Of a stretch of DNA of 64,000 nucleotides, positions 44,696 to 54,018 are shown one piece after another. The stretch covers positions 868,001 through 932,000 of the forward strand of contig NZ_PYMI01000002.1 of assembly GCF_003025595.1 (NCBI RefSeq), read 5' to 3'. The first letter of the stretch is position 1; every line of letters begins with the position of its first letter. Below the pieces are notes generated by a model. It was not told the origin of the DNA. It did not search any database and saw only the letters and a program-made list of their open reading frames with translations. Position numbers and translations under genes: made by a program. The DNA comes from Photobacterium ganghwense. GTDB taxonomy: Bacteria; Pseudomonadota; Gammaproteobacteria; Enterobacterales; Vibrionaceae.

Positions 44696-44975
44696 TTGTG
44701 TTGGGTAACTTCTCAGGGTTCGTCTCGGGACTAGACGTTCGGAAGATGAAAGATAGGCTCTGAAACAGCGCCTTGAAACAATGATTCCGAATTATGACAC
44801 CCGAAACTATGGCATGAAGTTTTAGAGCATTTTACTGGTAAAAAACGTATTGGGTTCACGGCCAGCAGATAGCCGCAGAGGCCCGGATTTCATTAGCATT
44901 ACGGCTAGGAGTGGGGCAGAATAACGCCCCGTGATTCACGAATACAGCAGGAGAATTAGGTGAAAGAGGTGCATC

Positions 44976-45752
44976 ATGGCTTGGTTTGAATGGCCATTGA
45001 TTCTGTCCAGTGTGTTAGCCGGTGTGGCTATTGGCGCATTTTTGATAAATGGAGCTGTTATCTTATCCGGCAAACTGTGTTTTGGTCAGTCTGATCGCTT
45101 ACACCGTACGATGCCGGTATTGTGGCTGATGATTTTTCTGTCGATGTTTTTCAGAGAAACCACACTGATTCTTGCCGCGGCAGAAACGGCTTACCAGCCA
45201 AGTCTTGCCGCTATTCTGGTGTTTACGTTTTTTGCGCTGGCTCTGATTTATTGGTTTGCCGAAAAGGCACTTTGGGGCAGTGATAGATTGCGCCGTAGCC
45301 TGTTGGTTCTGGTCATGCTGGTGGGGGCGGGGATTTTTCTTCTGGCCTTCCAGGGACACGGATTTGTGATGCAGAATGATTCGCGACTGGCGGTGGGTTA
45401 CTTTCTGGCCGTGGTCTTGTGTGGTGGCACGCTACTGGCTCACACCATGTTGATAAGAGCAGAGCACAAAGTCGAGCCTCTGAACCGGATATTGCCTTAT
45501 GTCGGGCTGGCTATCGCGGTGGTTGGTTTGCTCGCCGCACTTCCGCAACTCACTATTCTTGCTGAGGAATTGGAGTTGATGGGTGAGGTGATGCCATTTG
45601 TCACCCAACTAATGAGTGTGGGATTACTTCTTGGCGCTCTGGGCGTCTGGTTTATGCCTGCCCTGACACGCAGTAAACCGGTTGCCGGAGTCATGACATT
45701 TGCGTTGGGGCTCAATGCGGTAGCGGCGTATTTAGTTGGGACTGGTATCTAG
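44976..45752 (+). CDS. DmsC-like polytopic membrane protein
   Basis: A 258-residue inner-membrane protein with eight hydrophobic segments. It begins MAWFEWPLILSSVLAGVAIG, and the W-x-E-W-P-L start followed by a first helix is like DmsC/NrfD-type anchors, which pass quinol electrons to molybdo- or iron-sulfur partners. No DmsA/DmsB-like gene is adjacent. The leader before it includes the stem GGGGC/GCCCC (44914-44931). Assignment to DmsC is by resemblance of the N-terminus and topology, so it is tentative. A weak GGAG lies before the ATG. Confidence 0.6.
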   Translation: MAWFEWPLILSSVLAGVAIGAFLINGAVILSGKLCFGQSDRLHRTMPVLWLMIFLSMFFRETTLILAAAETAYQPSLAAILVFTFFALALIYWFAEKALWGSDRLRRSLLVLVMLVGAGIFLLAFQGHGFVMQNDSRLAVGYFLAVVLCGGTLLAHTMLIRAEHKVEPLNRILPYVGLAIAVVGLLAALPQLTILAEELELMGEVMPFVTQLMSVGLLLGALGVWFMPALTRSKPVAGVMTFALGLNAVAAYLVGTGI

Positions 45753-45817
45753 ACAATGCTCATTCTATAAGCCACATCAAATAGCCTGGCTTACAGATAA
45801 CAAATCTCAGAGAGAAT

Positions 45818-45840
45818 AAAGCCGCGATAGTCGCGGCTTT
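45818..45840. terminator. Bidirectional terminator between DmsC-like and hydrolase genes
   Basis: AAAGCCGCGA (45818-45827), loop TAG, TCGCGGCTTT (45831-45840), between two convergent genes. Confidence 0.75.
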
Positions 45841-45871
45841 GTCGTTCTAAGATTCTCAATATTTTCAGGGA

Positions 45872-46411
45872 CTACTTGATGATGTTCAGAATCTGTTTGA
45901 ATCGCTCTCCTTGGGCGACTTCTTGCAGCTCGAAGAGAACCATTTCGGTACAGGTGAGAACAGCACCAGCCTGCTGTAATTTGGTCAGGGCAAGCTTGCG
46001 GTTTTCACCGTTTCGGGACGAAACTGCGTCGCGCACGATTTCAACGTGGTAACCGGCATCAAGTAACTGGCGCACTGTCTGATAAACGCAAATGTGCGCT
46101 TCAATACCCATCACCAGAACATTTTTACAGCCTGTGTCTTTAAGGGCTTTAACAAACTGTTCGTCACGATAGCAACTGAAGCTGTTTTTCGCGATAGGTT
46201 GCAGCTCGTGCAGATGATCCGAAATCTGAGGAATGGTTGGCCCTAGTTTATCCGGCAGCTGTTCAACCCAGATGATCGGTAATTCCAGAATTTTGGCGCC
46301 TTTCACCATGGTTTCCAGGCTATGAAATAACGCATCCTTGTTGTCCATGATTTGCGCGAGCTTCCCCTGGACATCGACAATGACCAGAGCTGTATCGTTT
46401 ACAGTAAGCAT
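45872..46411 (-). CDS. Isochorismatase-family cysteine hydrolase
   Basis: A 179-residue hydrolase with the catalytic Asp in ALVIVDVQGKLAQ (about residue 13), a Lys around residue 85, and nucleophile Cys in MGIEAHICVYQTVRQL (about residue 116). The I-E-A-H-x-C-V-x-Q-T motif and the length agree with the YcaC/nicotinamidase-like branch. The substrate (amide, carbamate or isochorismate) is not deducible. AAAGGATAC precedes ATG 46411. It is 130 bases from the CDGSH-glutamate synthase gene, on the same strand, so they may share regulation. Confidence 0.87.
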   Translation of the reverse strand: MLTVNDTALVIVDVQGKLAQIMDNKDALFHSLETMVKGAKILELPIIWVEQLPDKLGPTIPQISDHLHELQPIAKNSFSCYRDEQFVKALKDTGCKNVLVMGIEAHICVYQTVRQLLDAGYHVEIVRDAVSSRNGENRKLALTKLQQAGAVLTCTEMVLFELQEVAQGERFKQILNIIK

Positions 46412-46542
46412 GGTTGTATCCTTTCAGTATTAGGGTAAGAGTCTCAGTAACATCTGTTTTCGTTATTGGTCACTGATAATCATAATACAAAAATCGATAC
46501 TTCGAGATATCAGGCGCACTTAATATGTTTTATATCAGTGTG

Positions 46543-48105
46543 TTAATCCCTTAATTTGAAACCGGCATATTCAATGCCAGCCAGCCTTGCCATGTCGTGA
46601 TGCCAGGTCGCCAGGTCTTCTTTATTGAATTGATTCAGGTGATGGTGGCCGCAGGCGCGTGCCATGACTTGCATCAGCTCCACTGAGGCTGTCAGAAAAT
46701 TGGCAAGCTGGCGGGAGGCTTTGTCTGGATTGAGCTTTTGCCGCAGATCCGCTTTCTGAGTCGCAATACCGGCCGGGCAATTGTTAGTGTTGCAGATGCG
46801 TGCAGCCACGCACCCGATGGATTGCATCGCACTGTTGGCGATGGCGATACCATCAGCTCCCAGCGCCAGGGCTTTGATGAAATCAGCCGGGGTTCTCAAT
46901 CCGCCGGTGATAATCAGGGTGACGCTGTCACTTGCACCTTGTTTGTCGAGGAAATAACGTGCTCTGGCAAGTGCCGGAATGGTCGGCACGCTGATGTGGT
47001 CTCTGAACAGCTGGGGCGCCGCGCCGGTACCGCCACCGCGCCCATCCAGAATGATATAGTCAGCACCAGCCTCCAATGCAAAACCGATGTCACGCTCAAT
47101 ATGGTTCGCACTGAGTTTGAAGCCAATTGGGATACCCCCGGTAATTACCCGGACATTGTCCGCAAAGACTGCAAAGTCCCGCGGTGTTCTCAAGTCTCTG
47201 AATGTCGGTGGGGAAATGGCGTCTGTTCCTTCTTCGAGGCAACGGGTTTTCGCAATTTTGCCGACATTCTTCGCTGCCGGCAGATGGCCACCCGTGCCGG
47301 TTTTGGCCCCTTGGCCTCCTTTAAAATGAAATGCTTGTACCTTTTTCAGTAAACCTTCGTGGTAGCCGAATTTAGCGCTGGCTAATTCGTAAAAATAACG
47401 GGAGTTGGCTTGTTGTTCTTCTGCCAGCATACCGCCTTCCCCCGAGCAGATACCGGTACCGGCCAGCTCAGCCCCCATTGCCAGGGAAATTTTGGCTTCT
47501 TCTGACAACGCGCCGAAGCTCATGTCTGACACCAGTATGGGAATATCCAGTACCAGCGGCTTTTTGGCTTTAGGACCGATCACAAGCTCAGTCCCCACCT
47601 TGGCTTCTTCCTGCAAAGGTTTGGTCGCAAGTTGTGCTGTCATGATCTGAATATCATTCCAATCGGGTAAGTCATAACGGGGGACTCCCATCGCGGTAAT
47701 CGGTCCGTGGTGTCCCATTTTACTCAGTCCCTCTCTCGCCAGTTGATGAATAAAGGCGACGGTGGGTTCTTCTTTGGTTGGCTGGGCAACGGGCATGTCT
47801 TCGCCTGCTGATGCCGAGGTGCTGAGGTTTTCTCTGCCCGGACCCTCTTTACCCACGTCTTTGGCATTAAAACGTTGATGGGTGCCGTCGCAGAATGGGG
47901 CGTGACCTGTGTGCTTACAGGCACAAAGGTACTCTTCGCCGTCTTTCTCTGCCTTAAAAGCCAGTGGTGTCAGACCTGTGCCCTTATGGGAACCATCGCA
48001 AAACGGTTGGTTTGCCGAACGTCCGCAAACACAGAAGTGATATTCTTTCCCTTTATCCAGCTGTACTTTCACTGGACGGTTATTGGCAATCACAGGCTTA
48101 GACAT
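46543..48105 (-). CDS. CDGSH iron-sulfur / glutamate synthase-like FMN fusion protein
   Basis: A 520-residue fusion. Residues about 25-85 hold two CDGSH-type 2Fe-2S motifs (CVCGRSANQPFCDGSH and CACKHTGHAPFCDGTH). Residues about 130-510 are the FMN-binding domain of the glutamate synthase alpha subunit, with GTGICSGEGGML, GGQGAKTGTGGHLPAAKNV, and ILDGRGGGTGAAP. The 3Fe-4S cysteines sit in CVAARICNTNNCPAGIATQ. There is no glutaminase domain and no GltB C-terminal domain, so ammonia cannot come from glutamine in this chain. Redox function is probable, substrate unknown. AAGGAG stands before ATG 48105; an eight-codon extension is not used. Confidence 0.87.
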   Translation of the reverse strand: MSKPVIANNRPVKVQLDKGKEYHFCVCGRSANQPFCDGSHKGTGLTPLAFKAEKDGEEYLCACKHTGHAPFCDGTHQRFNAKDVGKEGPGRENLSTSASAGEDMPVAQPTKEEPTVAFIHQLAREGLSKMGHHGPITAMGVPRYDLPDWNDIQIMTAQLATKPLQEEAKVGTELVIGPKAKKPLVLDIPILVSDMSFGALSEEAKISLAMGAELAGTGICSGEGGMLAEEQQANSRYFYELASAKFGYHEGLLKKVQAFHFKGGQGAKTGTGGHLPAAKNVGKIAKTRCLEEGTDAISPPTFRDLRTPRDFAVFADNVRVITGGIPIGFKLSANHIERDIGFALEAGADYIILDGRGGGTGAAPQLFRDHISVPTIPALARARYFLDKQGASDSVTLIITGGLRTPADFIKALALGADGIAIANSAMQSIGCVAARICNTNNCPAGIATQKADLRQKLNPDKASRQLANFLTASVELMQVMARACGHHHLNQFNKEDLATWHHDMARLAGIEYAGFKLRD

Positions 48106-48359
48106 AAGGATCTCCTTCCCGGTACGCAATCAGAAAAGCACGTCAATTTCAGATTTATACAGCTGTAAAGTATGGAAGAGGAAAACGAGGTTTGCTGTCG
48201 CATTCGCAGGCAGAGCAGGGCTGCTTTGCTATATTTTTCACTGAGATTGCATGTTTTACCGCCGCCTTTTAATGCTTTGTAACGCCCTGAGGCTTTACAG
48301 GAACATCATTTCACGAAACAATGCGACCGTTTATTTTTGGAAAAATACTGTAAAAGATT

Positions 48360-49049
48360 ATGGCTGAGAAAAAAGCAAGTCCTCTTAATGATTTGATTTT
48401 CAATGTTATTGTGCCTTCAGTGGTACTGATGAAACTGAGTGGTGATGAATACCTGGGGTCAGTTGGTGCGCTGCTGGTTGCGCTTGCCTTCCCGGTGTTG
48501 TTCGGTGGCTACGAATTGATTAAATACAAGAAATTCAATTTCATTTCTCTGCTTGGTTTTGTGAGTGTGCTAATGACCGGCGGAATTGGCTTGCTGGAGT
48601 TGGATGCTAAATGGCTGGCAGTCAAAGAAGCACTGATTCCTGGTCTGATTGGTCTTGGGGTCTTTATCTCAACGTTCACTAAGTATCCGGTGGTTAGCAA
48701 AATGCTGATCAATGACACTGTACTGAATATGGCGTTGATTAACGAAAAGTTACAAGAATTCAATAAGAAAGCTGATTTTGACCGTAGCCTGGTTTTTGCC
48801 AATTATCTGTTTGCCGGCACGTTCGTATTTTCATCAGTGATGAACTATGTGTTGGCGAAAGTGATTGTAACCAGCCCGTCAGGATCTCAGGCGTTCAATG
48901 AAGAATTGGGGCGTTTGACGTTGGTCAGCTACCCAATGATTGCGATTCCTTCGATGGTGATGATGATGGGTATTTTCTACTACATGTGGCGTCAAATTCG
49001 TCAGATGACACAGCTGGAAACCGCTCAAATCCTTAAAACCGAGAAGTAA
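48360..49049 (+). CDS. Membrane protein of unknown function, VC0807-like size
   Basis: A 229-residue protein with five or six hydrophobic segments (about 22-50, 60-85, 90-108, 145-165, 185-210). It resembles intracellular-septation-like/DUF3159-type membrane proteins in layout (LLVALAFPVLFGGYELIKYK, then FVSVLMTGGIGLLELDAKW), but I cannot name a family securely. The C-terminus is polar and cytoplasmic (RQIRQMTQLETAQILKTEK). No strong ribosome site is seen at the ATG (AAAAGATT). A strong terminator follows at 49157. Confidence 0.65.
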   Translation: MAEKKASPLNDLIFNVIVPSVVLMKLSGDEYLGSVGALLVALAFPVLFGGYELIKYKKFNFISLLGFVSVLMTGGIGLLELDAKWLAVKEALIPGLIGLGVFISTFTKYPVVSKMLINDTVLNMALINEKLQEFNKKADFDRSLVFANYLFAGTFVFSSVMNYVLAKVIVTSPSGSQAFNEELGRLTLVSYPMIAIPSMVMMMGIFYYMWRQIRQMTQLETAQILKTEK

Positions 49050-49156
49050 GCTCAAGCGGAACAGGACACACAGCAGTGATGTAAATGTAGTGGTATAGAG
49101 ACAGAGCTCAGCCAATACATTGAGCATTTTTTGCAAAGCGCTATCGATAAGACAAC

Positions 49157-49186
49157 AAAAAGCCCGCATTTGCGGGCTTTTTTTTG
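49157..49186 (+). terminator. Intrinsic terminator after the membrane protein gene
   Basis: AAAGCCCGCA (49159-49168) with TGCGGGCTTT (49171-49180), then seven or more Ts. It also lies close to the convergent ATPase gene end. Confidence 0.85.
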
Positions 49187-49224
49187 GCTGAGGAATCATC
49201 AATTCCCTAACCAGGAGATGTGGC

Positions 49225-50874
49225 TTACTTAAATTCCGCTTTACGCATCCGGTTAAGCACTGCCATAACCTCAATTACGCGAGGTTTAGCAATATCACCG
49301 TAGTTAGGCATTGTACGGAACCAGTTGTCGTCTGCCAGCATGGTTTCAAACGCTTTGCTCGGGTTTTTCTCCCAGCCTTTGTTTTGTGCAATCTGGAACC
49401 ACAGCCAGCCAACCGCATGCAACTGGCTGGAATCTGCGACTTGCTCAAGTGCCTGCAAATCAACGTACTCGCGGCCAAAGCGCAGGGACGATTTGTCTTT
49501 CACCTGAATACGGAACTTACCATCTTCAAGCAGGGCTTTCATCGCCACACGATTCAGCTGACGGGTACGCGGGCGTGTGATCTCGCTGCTGCCTTCAAGT
49601 TGACGACGGGTAGGATGCTCGGCAATCACGGCTTTGGCTTTTTCTGTGACATCCAGAGCTTGATAGTTGTGCATCTGAATCACGGTATCGGCAACGTCCA
49701 GGTAGTCGCCCGAACCGCCCATAACCAGCAGAACAGAAATACCTAGCTGATCACGCAGCAGAGAAATGCGATCGACCAGTGGAGTAATCGGTTCATCATT
49801 TTTCGCAATCAGGGCTTGCATGCGCTCGTCACGAATCATGAAGTTCGACGCAGAAGTATCTTCATCGATCAGCAGGGCATTGGCACCCGATTCAATGGAT
49901 TCCTGCAGCCAGGCCGCCTGAGACGTTGAGCCGGAAGCATTCTGGGTCGAGAACATGCTGGTATCTTTACCCATAGGCAGATTACTGATGTATGGGGTTA
50001 GGTCAACCTGATGCACACAACGGCCGTCTTCTGCGCGGATCTTCGTAGCCGATTCATCCGTGACAATATATTCGCGGCCATCACCAGGAATATGGTCGTA
50101 CACTGAGCTCTCAATCGCGTTCAGCAGCGTTGATTTACCGTGAAAACCGCCACCAACAATCATGGTAATGCCTTTTGGCACACCCATGCCCCGAATTTTA
50201 CCACGGTGAGGGGCAACCAGCTCTACCGCCAGACTTTCCGGGCTGACAAACGGAATAGCATCAGGCATCGGCAGTTCACTGTTACCGGCCAGACGCGGCA
50301 GAATGCTGTCATCAGCAACGAAAGCCATCAGCCCTTTATCAGAAAGCTGTTTACGCAGCGCAACCTGATCTTCAACGGTTTCACAATGACGTTTCAGCGC
50401 TTCCATTGGCAGTTCTCGGGCAATGGTGGCGCGACGGATAATTTTCGGTAGTGTAAACGTCAGCAGATTGAGGGTTTTCTTTGCAATAATGGTGCGACCG
50501 TCAGATGGCAGATCAACGCGAAAACGCAGTTCAAGTGCATCATCGTCAAAGACAACGGCTGTGCGGTCAATAATGCACTGTCCCGGGCGATCAATCTGAA
50601 TTTCGTTGATCTGTTGGGCCAGTTCTGCAAACTGACGGGCAATGAAATCACGGGCAGCCCGTTGGTAATCAGGAGACTGTTCTTTGAGCCATTCCAGATC
50701 GGTCAGCGACCATTTGCGGCGAGCGCGAACTCGTGAAGCCGGGGCATAGGGATCTGCCTGAGTAATATCGATGAAGAAATCGAAGTCAACGAAATGGTAT
50801 TCTCCGCGTAGGCTGGAGTAGCTGCGGTAATTGTGACGGTCAATTTTATGTAGTTTTGCTTCGAGTAATTGCAT
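49225..50874 (-). CDS. Predicted ABC-class ATPase (COG3044 type)
   Basis: A 549-residue cytoplasmic protein with an N-terminal region (about 1-230) rich in charged residues and a nucleotide-binding domain. Walker A is GGGFHGKSTLLNAIE (about 244), the signature-like region is STSQAAWLQESIESGANALL, and Walker B is ALLIDEDTSASNFM. It has no membrane helices, so it is not a transporter component by itself. It matches the 'predicted ATPase of the ABC class' family known from bacteria and trypanosomes. Function of the family is unclear; RNA binding has been reported for a trypanosome homologue, which I recall but did not check. The gene is monocistronic. Confidence 0.8.
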   Translation of the reverse strand: MQLLEAKLHKIDRHNYRSYSSLRGEYHFVDFDFFIDITQADPYAPASRVRARRKWSLTDLEWLKEQSPDYQRAARDFIARQFAELAQQINEIQIDRPGQCIIDRTAVVFDDDALELRFRVDLPSDGRTIIAKKTLNLLTFTLPKIIRRATIARELPMEALKRHCETVEDQVALRKQLSDKGLMAFVADDSILPRLAGNSELPMPDAIPFVSPESLAVELVAPHRGKIRGMGVPKGITMIVGGGFHGKSTLLNAIESSVYDHIPGDGREYIVTDESATKIRAEDGRCVHQVDLTPYISNLPMGKDTSMFSTQNASGSTSQAAWLQESIESGANALLIDEDTSASNFMIRDERMQALIAKNDEPITPLVDRISLLRDQLGISVLLVMGGSGDYLDVADTVIQMHNYQALDVTEKAKAVIAEHPTRRQLEGSSEITRPRTRQLNRVAMKALLEDGKFRIQVKDKSSLRFGREYVDLQALEQVADSSQLHAVGWLWFQIAQNKGWEKNPSKAFETMLADDNWFRTMPNYGDIAKPRVIEVMAVLNRMRKAEFK

Positions 50875-51064
50875 GTCGACTCGATACCTTCGTTTTAAAT
50901 TCCGGGGGCAGGATTCTACACCAAACCTTTTTGAGACGCATATAATCTTTAGGTTTTCAGTGCTTATTCTTTAAAACTGGCACTCAGGTGTCCTACCATC
51001 GTCTAATTGAAGCCCTTTTGATGGTGTCATTTAATGAAACAGACATTATCAAAGGAGTATGGTC

Positions 51065-51304
51065 ATGTTACCTGTAGCGATGAGTGTAGCTGAATACCTG
51101 TTTGTTCTGACAGGTATTGGCATGTTAATGACCGGCATTGTGCAATATGGCCGCCGTACCAGTGACTGGGGCGGGATTGTGAAAATGTTTTATAAGCGCA
51201 TTGGGATGACGGTCAGTGAGTACAAATGGTATCGCCTGGGTATCGGCGTACTGATGTTGGGTATCGTGATTCGGATTCTGAATTTGACCCTGTGGCCGAT
51301 GTAA
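51065..51304 (+). CDS. Small two-helix membrane protein
   Basis: A 79-residue inner-membrane protein with two hydrophobic segments (about 7-27 and 55-75) joined by a basic loop (YGRRTSDWGGIVKMFYKRIG). AAGGAG is seven bases before ATG 51065; ATG 51059 two codons upstream would be too close. No family recognised. It is alone between the COG3044-type ATPase gene and the histidine-kinase operon. Confidence 0.7.
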   Translation: MLPVAMSVAEYLFVLTGIGMLMTGIVQYGRRTSDWGGIVKMFYKRIGMTVSEYKWYRLGIGVLMLGIVIRILNLTLWPM

Positions 51305-51481
51305 GCCTGCTTCATCGGTACAAGTGAGATGAAACAGGCTTGTTGCCGTTCTTGTCGCATTAGCTTCCGGTGATCATCGTTCAGGGTGATAACCACCGGA
51401 ACTGTTGCGCCTGGTTACATCAGGTAAGTTTTATCAGGTCATTAGATGAGTTGCGAGTTACTTGTCGCCACTTATGTGCAA

Positions 51482-52846
51482 CTAGTTACGTGGTTTCGGC
51501 AACTGAACCGTTGCCCGTAATCCGCCTAGCGGGCTTTTCTCCAGCCCGAGGCGACCCCGATAAGTATGGGTCAGTTCTGCAACAATACTGAGCCCCAGTC
51601 CGGTACCCGGTGTGGTTTCATCCAGCCTCACTCCGCGCTTCATGGCGTCCTGACAGGCTTGCGCATCAATACCGGGCCCATCATCGTCAATAACGATGGT
51701 CACCGTGTCTCTGTCGCTCTCAGTCGTTTTTGTGCCTGGGGTCGGAGGCAACTGGTGAACGCGAATCAGGCTGGTTGCCCATTTGTAGCTGTTTTCGATC
51801 AGGTTACCCAGAATTTCATCCAAATCCCGTTTCTCGACCGCTACCATTAAATCACTGTCCAGCTCATTAACCAGGATAAGATCTCTTTCTACATACACTT
51901 TATCCATCGCCATTGAAATGGCATCCACTCGCACAGACGGAGCGGTTTTGGCTGCGAGAATATTGGCTGCACCTGCCATACGGGCACGGCCCAGATGGTA
52001 ATCAATGTGTTGCTGAAGTTGGGCCAGTGTTGGCTGCAAACGATCTTTTTCTTCTGGCGGCAGCTTTCCGACTTCATTGTGAAGCACGGCTATAGGGGTT
52101 TTCAGGGCATGAGACAAATTGCCGGCATGGTTTCTGGCGCGTTCCAGCACTTCCTGATAGTGGAAGAGCAGGGCATTCAAATCATCAACAACCGGGTGGA
52201 TTTCCGCCGGGTATCGACCGCTGAGCTCTGAAGCTTCACCATCACGAACTTGTTTGAGCTTCTGCTGCAGACGACGCAGTGGCAGCAGCGACCAGCTGAC
52301 CTGAAACCAGATCAAGATCAGAATCCCGATGACCATCACCGTCAGAATCATCCACAGCCCGTTAGTCAGCTGTTTCAGGGTGTGAAGTAACGGTTCCTGG
52401 TTCGCGGCAATGACTACATCTACCGGCTCCTCTTTTTCAGGCAAGAAGAACTGACGTTTTACGACCAGCAAAGACTGCTGATTAGGGCCGGTGTAGCCAT
52501 TTTCTTCGTCACCTTGAATACGGGTATCCCATAGCGAGCGTGATCGTAATTCGAGCCCGTTGATGCTCAGGCTCCAGTAAAGGCCACTGTAAGGCTGCTG
52601 AAAACGAGGATTAGAAAGCCGTTTGGGCGCAATGACATTACGGGTGCTGTCGACATCCACCATCGCTGTCAGTTCATCCATGTAGAGATAGAGTTGCTCT
52701 TTCTCTTGGTCGACGAGATAGCTTTTGATGAAAGTCGGCACCACATAACTTGCCGCAGCAGTAATACCCAACAGCCATACCGCCGCTGCCAGCAGCAGTC
52801 GGCTGCGTAGACTCGGCAGAGGGCTGGATGCAGGATTAATCTGCAT
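51482..52846 (-). CDS. Sensor histidine kinase, CarS/PhoQ-like
   Basis: A 454-residue membrane kinase. Helix 1 is about 16-36 (LLLAAAVWLLGITAAASYVV), the periplasmic sensor about 37-170, helix 2 about 172-193 (GLWMILTVMVIGILILIWFQ), then HAMP. The phospho-acceptor is GNLSHALKTPIAVLHNE, and the ATPase motifs are N-box LGNLIENSYKWA and G1/G2 VIDDDGPGID, GTGLGLSIVAELTH. The ALKTPLAVL variant of the H-box is typical of the PhoQ/CarS group. The start overlaps the RR stop by 11 bases. Gene order HK-RR-PepSY suggests the calcium/magnesium-responsive CarRS (VprAB) type of Vibrio; this is inference. Confidence 0.85.
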   Translation of the reverse strand: MQINPASSPLPSLRSRLLLAAAVWLLGITAAASYVVPTFIKSYLVDQEKEQLYLYMDELTAMVDVDSTRNVIAPKRLSNPRFQQPYSGLYWSLSINGLELRSRSLWDTRIQGDEENGYTGPNQQSLLVVKRQFFLPEKEEPVDVVIAANQEPLLHTLKQLTNGLWMILTVMVIGILILIWFQVSWSLLPLRRLQQKLKQVRDGEASELSGRYPAEIHPVVDDLNALLFHYQEVLERARNHAGNLSHALKTPIAVLHNEVGKLPPEEKDRLQPTLAQLQQHIDYHLGRARMAGAANILAAKTAPSVRVDAISMAMDKVYVERDLILVNELDSDLMVAVEKRDLDEILGNLIENSYKWATSLIRVHQLPPTPGTKTTESDRDTVTIVIDDDGPGIDAQACQDAMKRGVRLDETTPGTGLGLSIVAELTHTYRGRLGLEKSPLGGLRATVQLPKPRN

Positions 52847-53495
52847 TGATTCGGTATCCGAGGCCCCGAACGGTTTTGATCACATCGCCGCCAATCTTAC
52901 GTCGGATACGCCCGATAAAAACTTCAATGGTATTGGAGTCTCGGTCGAAATCCTGTTTGTAGATATGTTCAACCAGCTCGGTACGGGAAATCACTTTGTC
53001 AGCGTTGTGCATCATATACGACAGCACTTTAAATTCGAGGGCAGTCAGTGAAATATCTTCACCATTGTGAGTGACTTTGGAACTACGTGTATCGAGGCTT
53101 AAACCACCCACCTGAATCACCGGTGAGGCATTGCCGGTTGAACGTCGGAGCTGAGCACGTAAACGGGCGATAAGTTCAACCATTTGAAAGGGCTTGGTCA
53201 GATAATCATCGGCCCCGGCATTTAGCCCTTCCACTCGCTGGGTCAACTCGTTACGGGCACTCAGAATAATCACTGGACAGGAGACGTGTTCTTCACGAAT
53301 GCCTTTTAACACGGTCAGACCGTCCAGTTTTGGCAACCCCAAATCGAGCACTATGGCATCCCATGGCTCTGATGTGGCACGGTATAACGCGTCAATCCCG
53401 TCACTGGATAATTCCGCAACCCAGCCACTTTGTTCAAGTCCGGCGACAATTTGATCCCCAAGGGCTAGTTCGTCTTCTACCACCAGTACTTTCAT
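52836..53495 (-). CDS. OmpR-family response regulator, CarR/PhoP-like
   Basis: A 219-residue regulator. The receiver domain is at 1-115 (VVEDELALGDQIVAGL, phospho-Asp in IVLDLGLPKLDGLTVL, Lys in DYLTKPFQMVEL). The winged helix is at about 125-217 (SLTALEFKVLSYMMHNADKV, then DRDSNTIEVFIGRIRRKIGG). It is transcribed from the same unit as the PepSY protein upstream (four-base overlap, ATGA) and the kinase downstream (11-base overlap). Its targets are not visible here. Confidence 0.9.
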   Translation of the reverse strand: MKVLVVEDELALGDQIVAGLEQSGWVAELSSDGIDALYRATSEPWDAIVLDLGLPKLDGLTVLKGIREEHVSCPVIILSARNELTQRVEGLNAGADDYLTKPFQMVELIARLRAQLRRSTGNASPVIQVGGLSLDTRSSKVTHNGEDISLTALEFKVLSYMMHNADKVISRTELVEHIYKQDFDRDSNTIEVFIGRIRRKIGGDVIKTVRGLGYRINAD

Positions 53496-53857
53496 TCGGA
53501 ATCCTTGATAATGTGTTCTAAACCACGGCCTTTTATTTCGGTTAGGGTGAGGGTTTTGGCTTCGTACTCGACTTTAACGACATTATTTTTCGGATCGAGT
53601 AGCTTGAGCTCATAAACCCAGACACCGTCGTCTTCTTCCAGCTCTACTTTGATGATTCTGCCATTGAGCTGATGTTTTACTTTGGCCTGAAGCTCGGAAT
53701 AAGGACGAATTAAGCCCTGCTCAACGGCAAGCATGACATCCGTTTGGCGTTCATCAACTTCCAGCGGGACATCATCGACACTGAACGCGGCCGGACTGAT
53801 GACAGAAAGTGATGCAGCCAGAATCAGTGAGTGTAATAAAAGGCGTTTACTATTCAT
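53492..53857 (-). CDS. Periplasmic PepSY-domain protein
   Basis: A 121-residue exported protein: signal peptide MNSKRLLLHSLILAASLSVI, cleavage near AFS-VDDV. It then has a PepSY-type fold (about 40-115: DVMLAVEQGLIRPYSELQAK, then GRIIKVELEEDDGVWVYELK). It heads the PepSY-RR-HK operon and its stop overlaps the RR start by four bases. A role in modulating the kinase from the periplasm is a fair inference from context, not shown. Confidence 0.8.
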   Translation of the reverse strand: MNSKRLLLHSLILAASLSVISPAAFSVDDVPLEVDERQTDVMLAVEQGLIRPYSELQAKVKHQLNGRIIKVELEEDDGVWVYELKLLDPKNNVVKVEYEAKTLTLTEIKGRGLEHIIKDSE

Positions 53858-54018
53858 GAGTTTGAGTGTAACGAAACCTTGATGAATCTGGAATGAATAT
53901 CATCATGAAATTTAGTGGGTTTTGATTAAAAAAGTACTATTCACAAGTCGCATATAATATAGTGGTCACACTTAAAACCTCTTTTTTATTAACAATTTAC
54001 AAACAATTAAGGGATGCG

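Noticed and set aside
44855..44975. Molybdenum-cofactor riboswitch before the DmsC-like gene
   Set aside because: The leader has short stems (GGGGC/GCCCC), but the conserved core of the Moco motif is not recognisable by eye.
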